The notes under the pieces: generated by a model
What the model saw: the letters and a program-made list of their open reading frames with translations, nothing else
Databases searched by the model: none
Told to the model about the DNA's origin: nothing
Origin: Romanomermis culicivorax
Lineage: Eukaryota; Nematoda; Enoplea; Mermithida; Mermithidae
DNA length: 64,000 nt
Reading direction: 5' to 3'
NCBI GenBank assembly: GCA_963922205.1
Contig: CAWUHX010000273.1
Coordinates: 372,001 to 436,000 of the forward strand
Program-made: the position numbers and the translations under genes
Part shown: positions 56,245-64,000 of the stretch, piece after piece
Numbering within the stretch: position 1 is the stretch's first letter
Layout of the letters: each line of letters starts with the position of its first letter

Positions 56245-59200
56245 TTGTACGAATCTTCAATAGCAACCTTTCGCAACTGCTTGATCAAGGTTTGGTTAAA
56301 CCTTTCAACCATTCCATTTCCTTGTGGATGGTAGGCAGTTGTGAAAATCTTCTGACACTCCAATAATTTACACACTGACATCATCAGATCAGCTGTAAAG
56401 CATGAACCATTATCACTCAACAATTTCACTGGGGTTCCATGCCTGAACACAATATTTCGAAGAAAACTGTCCACAATGGTTACAGCAGATTGATCCGGGA
56501 TCATTTCTGCTTCCACCCATTTTGTAAAGTAATCTTGAAATACTATCACATACGGTCTTTTCTCGCTCATGGGAGAAATTCCCACAATATCAACAGAGAC
56601 TATGTCAAATGGTCCTCTAGGAATGATTGGATTCAATGGCGGAATTGTAGCCTTTCCTGGAGTTGCAATTTGACATATCGGACAAAAGCTGATCCAGCTC
56701 CGAACATCCTTCTCGATGCTCGGCCACCAGAACCGCTTCTTAATAATAGCAAGGGTTCTCTTAAACCCTTGATGCGTCATCATCACCGCTCCATGATACT
56801 GATGTAGGACAACTTTTTTGAGAACAGAGGGCACAACAACTTGATCCTCTGCCTCGCCAAAAGTCTCTCTATATAGTATCCCTTGATCGATATAAAAGTT
56901 ACTTTGAGACTTGGTGCCACTACTAGCACCTAGTTTCTCGAAGATCACCTTTAAATCTTTATCCTTTCCTTGCAACTGAGCCATCAAGGTGTTTGAGATA
57001 AGCCCTTTCGGTCTACCATCTTCAATCTGAGGGGCTTCTTCAAACTCCTTCTCCTTCGGTTCAAAAATTCTCTTCACCTCTTCTACAGGTTTTGTTTGCC
57101 CAGGAGGATGTCCTTTTTTCTCCTGCTGCAAGTTTTTTGCCATTTGTCTAGCGACTACCGCCTTAATTTCATATTTCTCAGGCGTTCGATAATTATCAAA
57201 TTCTTGAGAAATATTAAGTTGAGTTTCATCACTAACACCATACCTTGAAGCCACTGAAGCTGTGGCCATCTTCACCGGAGTGAAGACTCCTACAGCCTCA
57301 TCCACTTCATCTCCTCTGAGTTCCCGAAGTTGTTTCACTAAAACTTTGTGGTTTTGGTTAAGGACTTCGTCTTCAGTAAGAGATTTCACATGTTCTTTCT
57401 GAAAGATAAGCTCCCATTTTGGTGGCAACTTCTCTTTCTGTTCATCCGGTTCCTCCTTCCTGGAGAGGAAATCTGCCATGGCATTTTGCCTGCCAGGCAC
57501 ATACTCCAACTTGTGATTAAACTGGCAAATGAATGCATACCACCTCTTGAGTTTGTCATTAGTCTGTGTGTTGACCCTCATTGATAATAATGGTTTATGG
57601 TCAGTTTGAATCCTGACCTTTTGGCCCAAAAGATAATGTTTATAAATTTTAAGGCCGTAAACCACAGCTAAGCATTCTCTTTCGGTGGCGCACCATTTCC
57701 TTTCTTCTGCCTGCAATATCCGACTATTGTAGGCTATCACCCAACGTTCCGAGTCAGTCTCTTGACATAACACTGCTCCCAATGCAATTCCACTGGCATC
57801 CGTTTGAAGAATGAATCGTGCAGATCCATCTAAAATTGGATGTCTTAAGAAAGGTACTGAGGTCAATGCTACTTTGAGCTTCTCAAAAGTTGTGTAATGC
57901 AACTCTGTTACATTCCATGTTCCCTTCTTGCCTGTTAATTTGTACAAAGGTTCAGCTAGTGCTGCTAGGTCTGGTATAAATTTCTTACACCATTGTAGCA
58001 TACCTAGGAATCTTTGCATTTTCTTAACAGAATCCGGGAATGGAAATTCCGTTATCCCCTTGACCTTCTTAGGATCCGGAGAAATTCCATTCGCATCCAA
58101 GATGTGTCCTAAAAAGTGCACCTTCTTGGGAAGAAATTCACATTTCTCTGGCTTAAGAGTCAACTTCGCCTTCCTCAATGCTTCCAGCACCATTTTCAAA
58201 TTCTCTAAGTGTTCCTCGAACGTATTCGAGAAGATGATAATATCATCTATGTACACTAGGCAAATTTTCCATACCAAATCCCCAAGGATTCTCTCCATCA
58301 TCCTTTGGAATTCAGCCGGTGCGTTCTTCAACCCAAACGGCATCACTTTAAACTGAAACAAGCCCTCTTGGCATATAAAGGCCGTTTTCTCCTTGCTCTC
58401 CTCCTCTATCGGGACCTGCCAATATCCCGACTTCAAATCTAGAGTCGTATAAAACTTCGCTCTTCCAAGGCAATCTAAATAGTCATCCATTCTCGGGATG
58501 GGATATTTATCATCCTTGGTCACTTCGTTTATACCTCTAAAATCAACTACTGGTCTCGTAGTTCCATCTTTCTTTCCAGCCAGGAACAAGGGTGCAGCCC
58601 ACGGTGACTTTGAGGGCTCTATCACTCCCTGATCCAACATCTCCTTTATATATCGCCTCACTCCAGGCCGACTATTAATTGAAGCTCTGTAATATCGCTT
58701 TGCTACAGGTCTCGCATCTCCTGTATCTATCTTGCACGTCAGAGCTGGGGTTGTAGTAGCCGGATCACCAGGCAAGCTAAAGACATCTCTGTACTTCAAC
58801 AAAGATTCTATAGCTTCCGTTTTCTTCTCTTCCGAAATTTTCGCCTTCGATATCATCTTGCATAGTGAAGTATAGAACTCTACAGAATCAGATTTTGATA
58901 ATGCAGGCATTCCTTCCTTTACCATACATGTCTGATATTCCTTTTCCTCCTTTATCTTCTTCATTTCTTTCACCCTTTTATAAGTATCATCATCTTCAAT
59001 AAGCATAGATTCTGTATAGCCAATGATTTGATCTCTCTCAAACCGACAACCAGAACCTGTGGTATTGGAGATTAGTACTACAAACTCCTCTTGTGATCCA
59101 TCTACAACCGCTTTCTCCATTCTGAACTTCCTTTCAGAATCTTTAGATTCGACAATAATTCCGTTCAACGTGGCATCTCCATGTTGATCCCAAAGTTTTG

Positions 59201-60077
59201 CCTTCATCAAAACATCTGTTCCATATGGAATGTAGGTTTTACTACATGCAATAATTGCAACAGTTGTCTTTAGCAGACAAACTTTTGGATAAACAATTTG
59301 ATTTATGCAATCAGTCGACGCCACACTGACTTTAGTTACTTCTTCCATTACCGTTTGCACAGTAGTTACAGAAGGAACTTGAACTACGTCAATCTTTCTC
59401 TCAATGCCTTGTATCGTCATGGCATTCCTTTTGAAATCAATCACCACACCTAAATCTGGGTGTGCTAAAAAATCTGTGCCTAAGATCAGGTCCTCACCTG
59501 CATCTGGCAACACTATAGCATTGACTGGGAAACTTCCGAATTCAGTCTTCATACAAAATGGTACATACCCATAGGCATGCACAACTTTTCCGTCAGCTAC
59601 AGTCACTTTAAGGATACGAGGGTACACTGTATAATCAACGTCTAATGCCCTTTTCAGGAGCTTAGAAGACATGACCGTACACTGAGCTCCTGTATCAATT
59701 AAAGCTCTGGTAGCCGTTTCTTTAATAACTACATTTATGTAGAACGGAACCGTTTTCGGATAATTTTCCAACAATCTTTCTTCTATGTCCGTCACTTTCC
59801 TTCCATACTTCACATGAGCCAAATCTCTTTCTTTCACTTTCTCTAGAGGTGTCACCTTATCCAGGTGAATAATACTTCCTAGAACCAAACTTGAAGATTT
59901 GTTTCTACTCTGCTCACTTTCATCATCCACATCCGTATGGCTTGTCACCATTACGTTATGCGAACTAGGTTGCGACTGGTTCGAAACAAATGATCCAGAT
60001 TGATCCTGGAGGGTACTAGCCTGAATAGCCAGTTGACTAGTTGACCCAGGTAGCATCAACTGAGGCTGCCTCTGCAA
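56226..60077 (-). CDS. pol: E2 pol: protease, reverse transcriptase, RNase H, integrase
   Basis: 1283 codons without a stop. The protease is at residues ~110-220 with DTGA at 128-131. RT is at ~475-645 with [31 protein letters not shown] and catalytic YIDD at 609-612. RNase H starts with QTDASG, then [17 protein letters not shown] and MADFLSR. The integrase has the HHCC zinc finger ([13 protein letters not shown] ... CPICQ) and the core Asp/Asp/Glu in VDIVG, LLSDNG and [12 protein letters not shown]. This domain order (RNase H before integrase) defines Ty3/gypsy and retroviruses and excludes copia. It overlaps the end of gag by about 40 nt in the -1 frame, so a -1 ribosomal shift is the likely route of expression. 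The frame ends early inside the integrase core because of a one-base break. Confidence 0.96.
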   Translation of the reverse strand: MQRQPQLMLPGSTSQLAIQASTLQDQSGSFVSNQSQPSSHNVMVTSHTDVDDESEQSRNKSSSLVLGSIIHLDKVTPLEKVKERDLAHVKYGRKVTDIEERLLENYPKTVPFYINVVIKETATRALIDTGAQCTVMSSKLLKRALDVDYTVYPRILKVTVADGKVVHAYGYVPFCMKTEFGSFPVNAIVLPDAGEDLILGTDFLAHPDLGVVIDFKRNAMTIQGIERKIDVVQVPSVTTVQTVMEEVTKVSVASTDCINQIVYPKVCLLKTTVAIIACSKTYIPYGTDVLMKAKLWDQHGDATLNGIIVESKDSERKFRMEKAVVDGSQEEFVVLISNTTGSGCRFERDQIIGYTESMLIEDDDTYKRVKEMKKIKEEKEYQTCMVKEGMPALSKSDSVEFYTSLCKMISKAKISEEKKTEAIESLLKYRDVFSLPGDPATTTPALTCKIDTGDARPVAKRYYRASINSRPGVRRYIKEMLDQGVIEPSKSPWAAPLFLAGKKDGTTRPVVDFRGINEVTKDDKYPIPRMDDYLDCLGRAKFYTTLDLKSGYWQVPIEEESKEKTAFICQEGLFQFKVMPFGLKNAPAEFQRMMERILGDLVWKICLVYIDDIIIFSNTFEEHLENLKMVLEALRKAKLTLKPEKCEFLPKKVHFLGHILDANGISPDPKKVKGITEFPFPDSVKKMQRFLGMLQWCKKFIPDLAALAEPLYKLTGKKGTWNVTELHYTTFEKLKVALTSVPFLRHPILDGSARFILQTDASGIALGAVLCQETDSERWVIAYNSRILQAEERKWCATERECLAVVYGLKIYKHYLLGQKVRIQTDHKPLLSMRVNTQTNDKLKRWYAFICQFNHKLEYVPGRQNAMADFLSRKEEPDEQKEKLPPKWELIFQKEHVKSLTEDEVLNQNHKVLVKQLRELRGDEVDEAVGVFTPVKMATASVASRYGVSDETQLNISQEFDNYRTPEKYEIKAVVARQMAKNLQQEKKGHPPGQTKPVEEVKRIFEPKEKEFEEAPQIEDGRPKGLISNTLMAQLQGKDKDLKVIFEKLGASSGTKSQSNFYIDQGILYRETFGEAEDQVVVPSVLKKVVLHQYHGAVMMTHQGFKRTLAIIKKRFWWPSIEKDVRSWISFCPICQIATPGKATIPPLNPIIPRGPFDIVSVDIVGISPMSEKRPYVIVFQDYFTKWVEAEMIPDQSAVTIVDSFLRNIVFRHGTPVKLLSDNGSCFTADLMMSVCKLLECQKIFTTAYHPQGNGMVERFNQTLIKQLRKVAIEDSYKWDRYL

Positions 60078-60258
60078 CTGGATGATTGCTCTCTAAGTCT
60101 GCAGAATTCCCTGTATCTCTCAAATTCTGGGTCATACCCGTACATTTGATCTTCTTCGGGGAATCCGACATAATAGGCACCTCTTCCTCTTCCTCTAAAT
60201 CCAAATTGACGTCCACCTCTACCTCTAAAACTTCCTCTAAATGAAGCATTCCTATCAC
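60056..60258 (-). pseudogene. gag: E2 gag C-terminal end (RG-rich nucleocapsid-like tail)
   Basis: [19 protein letters not shown] followed by [18 protein letters not shown] and a stop at 60056. The RG-rich stretch takes the place of a zinc knuckle for RNA binding. It is separated from the rest of gag by an insertion of about 0.8 kb. Confidence 0.7.
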
Positions 60259-61040
60259 AGGGCTGTGCCCAGGATTTTTTCATGGGGGGGGGCGGACTAG
60301 ATTTTTTCACTGAATAGCCCCAGAAAATGTCGATCATACGCGGATATACTGTGTGCATCACCGTTTTTTTTCCTCGAAGATTTTTTCCACATGAGAACCG
60401 GAACCAAAATTTTTTTCCTCATTTTCCAAAAATTTTCCACATTTTTAAAAACGCTTATAATGTGGCTACGGATGCTTTTTCATGCATTTCAGGAGCATAC
60501 CCAAGCATTTTGTTGTATTTGTAGTCAGAAACCTGCGAAAATGAGGAAAAAAATTGAGAAAATTCTGTTTATGTTAGTCAAAATGAGCTCATGAAGAATA
60601 TATTGGTGTTCTATAGAATGGTCCGGCGCGGAGCGCCAGAAAAATTTTTTGATTTTCACTTTCCAAAACGCTGAAAAATGAACCTTCATAACATTGGGAA
60701 ATAAATTAAAATCAGACTGATGAAGCATAATTTGCCTCCCATTCCGGCGCGAAGCGCCCGAAAAATTTTCGGGTTTTTGTATTCTAAAACGCTGGAAAAT
60801 AAATCTTTCCAACAGATAATTCGTGAACAAATGTTTTGAAATTGCGTTCTAGAGTAATGTCTTCAATTTCCACCTTCAATAAACGCAAAAGTTCAGATTG
60901 CAAACGTTTAAAAAATTCCAATCATCGAGGGAAAAAATTGAGAGACTTGATGAAAAATCTCTATTTTCGGCGACATAATTGACTGCAAACGATTAGAAAA
61001 TGAAACGAGCTAGCTTGATTGATAGAAACTGTTGAGCATT
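60259..61040. mobile_element. Segment inserted into E2 gag
   Basis: It begins CAGGGCTGTGCCCAGG followed by a G-run, and contains two diverged tandem copies of a ~125-bp unit (CGGCGCGGAGCGCC / CGGCGCGAAGCGCC followed by GAAAAATTTT and AAAACGCTG). It has no coding content and breaks gag between two parts that fit together functionally. CAGGG ends suggest a hAT-like MITE, but I could not find the target duplication, so the right border is approximate. Confidence 0.5.
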
Positions 61041-61042
61041 AA

Positions 61043-62388
61043 TTAGTAAGTCGAAGTAGATATGCTAACGGCCGCAGGTTGCATCTCTTCAGCATTCTCC
61101 TCACTTCTCTCCTCTTCCACTGCCTTTTGCAACTGATTTTGTGGGCCTGACTTCGTCTGGTTATACTTTTTAGTACTTCCATACAGAGCATTCCCTACAA
61201 AAGCAATTTCCATGCACTTCTCCTCCGTAGCTACAACTTGATTCACCACAATTGGTTTATCCTTGGCTCTAAAAGTAGTAAACACATTTTTATACTCCTT
61301 ATCAATCTGAGTTACCGCGTATGCAAGGTCTTGCTAAGTTTTCATCGATGGCAATACGTCCTGCAACTCCGTCTGATATAATGGACTACTTTTATAAATG
61401 AAGGCATTAATAATATTCTCTTGCCTTACTTGATCAGTCTGATCTGCATAGACCAGATCCACATGATTACTCAATCTCTTTAAAAACTCTAAGGCTGACT
61501 CCCCTTCTTCCTGTTTCATATTGAATAGCTCTCTTTTGAGCATCGTCAAATCATAAGTCGGCGCGAGATACTTTAAAATATTTCTCCGGGCTTCTGTATA
61601 ACTCGAGGATGTTCTCGCTATCCTCCTCGCCGTATTTTGAGACAACCTTCTCAAACACTCCTTCTTCACTTTATCCGCAGTATTCCCCAGAAATTCACTT
61701 TCCAGATCAGTAAAAATTTCAGCGCCTCCTTCGGCTTTATACTATCATGTAAAGGTCTATGCTTCAAGGCCTTTACCACATCTCTCACATCCACTTCTAC
61801 ACTTGAGCTAGAGTTTGACGTAGATGAACTGCTATTATCACTATCTGAGTAATGTCTACTCCTAGCTCTTGATCTATGAGATCTCTTTCTACTCTTTGAC
61901 TTCCTTTTTCTCCTCCTCTCAGGGCTAAGGTCAGCTCTATTTGCGGTATCTCTCCAAGGAGTGGGACAAGAAAATCTGTCCTCTCCCTGGGACGATTCGT
62001 CGCAGATAGTCACCTTCCTTTCCCTAGACCTCCTATTCTCTGAGTAACCATAGGCATTCGGATGTGCTTGTTCAGCATTCCTCAAACTCTGTGGCTCCTC
62101 AGTCCAACCTCTATCTCTACTCAAATATTTGTCTCTATCTTCTTGAGACCTTATGTAAACCTCTGAATGAACCTCTCTCTTAGGTTCACTTACTCTTTCT
62201 AGTCTACTCTCAATGTAAGAAGACTCACCCATCTTCTTCTGTTGATCTTCTTCTGTTTCCTTTTCCTTGACTTGTGCGCTTTCGATAACTTTGATCAATA
62301 ATTCGACTTTTTTCTCCAGGGGGTTAATTCGTAAATCCTTGGGATCAACTCGATCCCTTTGCTCCTCTCGTCGGATAAAATTCGCCAT
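61043..62388 (-). pseudogene. gag: E2 gag main part (frame change and one nonsense codon)
   Basis: It starts [19 protein letters not shown] at 62388 in a good start context (CAAAATGG). A charged coiled-coil-like region is followed by an Arg/Ser-rich stretch ([17 protein letters not shown]). The frame changes by one base near 61680, and the gag core continues: KKECLRRLSQNTARRI, LFNMKQEEGESALEFLKRLSNHV, QENIINAFIYKS, DVLPSMKT. A TAG at 61336-61334 is followed in the same frame by more gag to 61043. The Q-x-x-x-E-S-A-x-E-F-x-x-R-L pattern is typical of Ty3-type gag cores. Confidence 0.8.
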
Positions 62389-62400
62389 TTTGGGGTCGTA

Positions 62401-62827
62401 TCACCTCGAATATTTATCATCGTACAAATCGGCCAGCGCGTCCTCGTAATATTTGTCGTAATTCATGTCCATCATGTTTGACCTCCACGCCGGTTTCGAT
62501 TTCCGTCTAATCTCCTCCAGCGTCTCGGCCATCGGATGGACCAACTTCGGGGGCCACGTCGGTCTCTCTCTCTCAAAGGTCTGCTGACCTTTGACACTAC
62601 CACTTACCGTAGTTTCAATCTCAGCTTGCCTAGCCATCTCAAAACCACTTCTCTTCAACTCCTCTTCAATTCTTGCCACTTCGGCAATTCTATTCTCTCT
62701 CCTTCCTTCAGTCTCAGGCGCCTGTGCTTGAATCTGTTCTACCGCTGCGTGTTCTTCAGCAGAGTCGAGATTCGAAACACTAGGTTCATGTGACCTAGGA
62801 GGAGTCCTCAGCGAATACTCATCTTTT
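62401..62827 (-). CDS. E2 upstream ORF or gag N-terminal extension
   Basis: The frame is open from a TAA near 62828 to a TGA at 62403-62401 and is in the same frame as gag, which starts four codons later. It encodes SNLDSAEEHAAVEQ, RRENRIAEVARIEEELKRSGFEMARQ and a Pro/Trp segment WPPKLVHPMAETLEEIRRK. No ATG is present near its beginning (the nearest, at about 62811, is out of frame). Either a start has been lost, or this is a gag extension reached by readthrough or reinitiation around the TGA. Confidence 0.5.
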
Positions 62828-62887
62828 TAATTTTTCTGGTAAGTGCCTGCAAATAAAACCCAGAAGGTTTAGTTATTTTCCTGGTGG

Positions 62888-62930
62888 TTCTCCAGTTATC
62901 CGTCGTGAGAGGCGTTAAGAGTCCACCACG
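62888..62930 (-). other. E2 primer-binding region (tentative)
   Basis: Directly inside the 5' LTR the minus strand reads CG then TGGTGGACTCTTAACG. A primer-binding site normally begins TGG, the complement of the tRNA CCA end, zero to a few bases after the LTR. I cannot assign the tRNA. Confidence 0.4.
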
Positions 62931-63406
62931 TGTTAGGCTGCTGTGGGGTCAAGACGATGCAACAGTTCTGACCACAGGCTAACAACAACAACAAACTAAA
63001 AACTCTCCCAGACGTTTCACCAGATACTCGCCAGAACGTTCACTAAACCTCAGGCAGAACACCTTGGCACGTACCTCAGGAGATCCTACCCAAGTCTCCA
63101 CTCCTACTCTTATAAACCCTTCCACTACGCTCACAAAACAATACACTTACAGGTTCAAAGTGTATTGGGTGACGATGGGCGACACCAAACAAATAATAAT
63201 AAACAAAAATATTATAAAAAGGCGATGGCGGCGACGCTCCATAAACTAATCTTTTTTAACAATGACAAAAAGACATAAAAATCGTGAAACAGTGGCAGCA
63301 TAAATCTATGCAAATCATATTTTTCTTTTGGCCACTTTTCGCCGCGTCCAACCGCCTGCGCACCGACGGCGGAAGCTGAACACCTGCACCTGAGGCCACC
63401 CCAACA
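62931..63406 (-). repeat. E2 5' LTR
   Basis: 476 bp, same length and ends as the LTR at 48896-49371; TATA box at about 63110-63114. This copy would drive transcription of the element. Confidence 0.95.
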
Positions 63407-64000
63407 CACACATGTCCATGCATGTTTATTGTTTGGCAGTTAGCAGCTTTAATGATGCCACAATTTATTGAGCACCTGAATCAATGAATGGAGTTACGAC
63501 CTTATGGCCAACTTTCGCTTGCAACTTAATCGGTTCAAGCAAAGAATATTTGAACCTCTGGCATTCATAAACAGCAATCAAACGACATAACCTGTACTGT
63601 TGATTTTATCAGCATTAAAATCACCGCCTTCAAGAAGAATTTTTATTCTTGGAGAATCATGATTCATATGACCCAGAGCCTCAGGTTTTTGAATATTCGA
63701 AAAAGTCATAGATGCAACAGTAGTGCTAAAAATAACGTCACTGCCTGTACAAGAAGGCAGCACAATATTCGTAGAAGGTACGGAAGCTGAAATTTGAGCT
63801 GGCACAGTTTCTTAATTGCTAGCAACCTACTGGTCCAGAAGATTCGAACCTAAAGCCAGTTTTTGACTTTGGCTAGGGCTGTAAGTATTCTGAAAACATT
63901 TTGGCTGGTGATAAGGGACCTGGCGGTTCATCTGACAAAAACGATGATGCTGAACATTTCCAGTTTAAGGCAAAACATTGGTCGCTTCGATGGTAGCCTA
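63407..64000 (-). pseudogene. Element C: gag end and protease front half
   Basis: On the minus strand from the window edge there is a Cys/His motif (HHRFCQMNRQVPYHQPKC), a linker with PSTNIVLPSCTGSDVIF, then KLQAKVGHKVVTPFIDSGAQ, the retropepsin catalytic D-S-G. TAA codons follow in that frame, and the sequence stops at the E2 LTR. The second half of the same protease domain resumes at 48895 on the other side of E2, offset by one base. The gene continues beyond the right window edge. Confidence 0.8.

Larger units (their letters stand above)
48896..63406 (-). mobile_element. E2: 14.5-kb Ty3/gypsy-type LTR retrotransposon with a four-ORF 3' module
   Basis: Order on the minus strand: LTR (63406-62931), primer-binding region, an upstream ORF and gag (about 62827-60056), pol (60077-55690), a 1.25-kb spacer, ORF3 (54435-53434), ORF4 (53433-52561), ORF5 (52660-51587), ORF6 (51602-50115), untranslated region, polypurine tract, LTR (49371-48896). 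The LTRs differ at about 13 of 476 positions, so insertion is fairly recent. Even so, gag, integrase, ORF4 and ORF6 each carry one or a few in-frame stops or a one-base frame change, and a foreign-looking segment of about 0.8 kb interrupts gag. At 14.5 kb it is long for a gypsy element; the extra length is the 3' module. Confidence 0.93.

Noticed and set aside
56439-58356. Several plus-strand ORFs of 60-142 codons
   Set aside because: All are antisense to the intact pol frame and have no independent support.
60037-60258. 73-codon acidic ORF (EEEEEV) near the gag end
   Set aside because: It is the shifted frame of the RG-rich gag tail: Arg/Gly codons read one base off give Glu/Val.

Overview
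The window looks like nuclear DNA of an invertebrate metazoan. It is AT-rich, has no bacterial-style operons, and carries two conserved animal genes split by GT-AG introns among dense, nested transposable elements. I cannot name the species. There is one 100-N assembly gap (36441-36540).

Host genes, both on the minus strand. WDR20, the WD-repeat activator of the USP12/USP46 deubiquitinases, is complete: seven coding exons between 34604 and 18530, phases consistent at every junction, 678 residues. Its sixth intron is 11.2 kb and full of transposons. QTMAN/GTDC1, the tRNA-queuosine mannosyltransferase, is represented by its first three coding exons (41065-40283); I could not find the rest.

Mobile DNA. 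The main element, here called E2, occupies 48896-63406 on the minus strand. It has two 476-bp LTRs (TG...CA, about 13 mismatches between them), a 4-bp target duplication (caca), gag, a Ty3/gypsy-type pol (protease-RT-RNase H-integrase), and then four further ORFs where a retrovirus would carry env. The first of these (ORF3) has the motifs of a DEDDy 3'-5' exonuclease. The last (ORF6) ends in an RG/RGG-rich tail. E2 is inserted into the protease gene of an older, more decayed gypsy element (C: 63407-64000 continuing at 48895-45044), which seems to carry its own diverged ORF3 and ORF4. A third relative (B, plus strand, 19829-27470, inside WDR20 intron 6) keeps an LTR pair, part of RT, and diverged copies of ORF5 and ORF6. 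The multi-ORF 3' module therefore appears to be an old, shared property of this retrotransposon lineage, and it is the most interesting content of the window.

Other content. 0.4-2.9 kb holds a decayed gag and an LTR fragment related to E2. 2.9-4.65 kb is a fossil protein-primed DNA polymerase B of the Maverick/Polinton type. There are non-autonomous DNA transposons with visible terminal repeats and target duplications (hAT-like with 8-bp duplications at 24778, 26483, 37593, 41363 and 47395; Tc1-like with TA at 11994; Harbinger-like GC-rich elements at 10.9 and 43.5 kb). An eight-copy family ends in CATACATGTAA. Composite tRNA-like SINEs lie at 8.2-8.7 and 35.7 kb, and tandem arrays of about 100 bp (5.9-6.6 kb) and 74 bp (14.7-14.9 kb) are present. 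Long stretches between these carry nothing I recognise.
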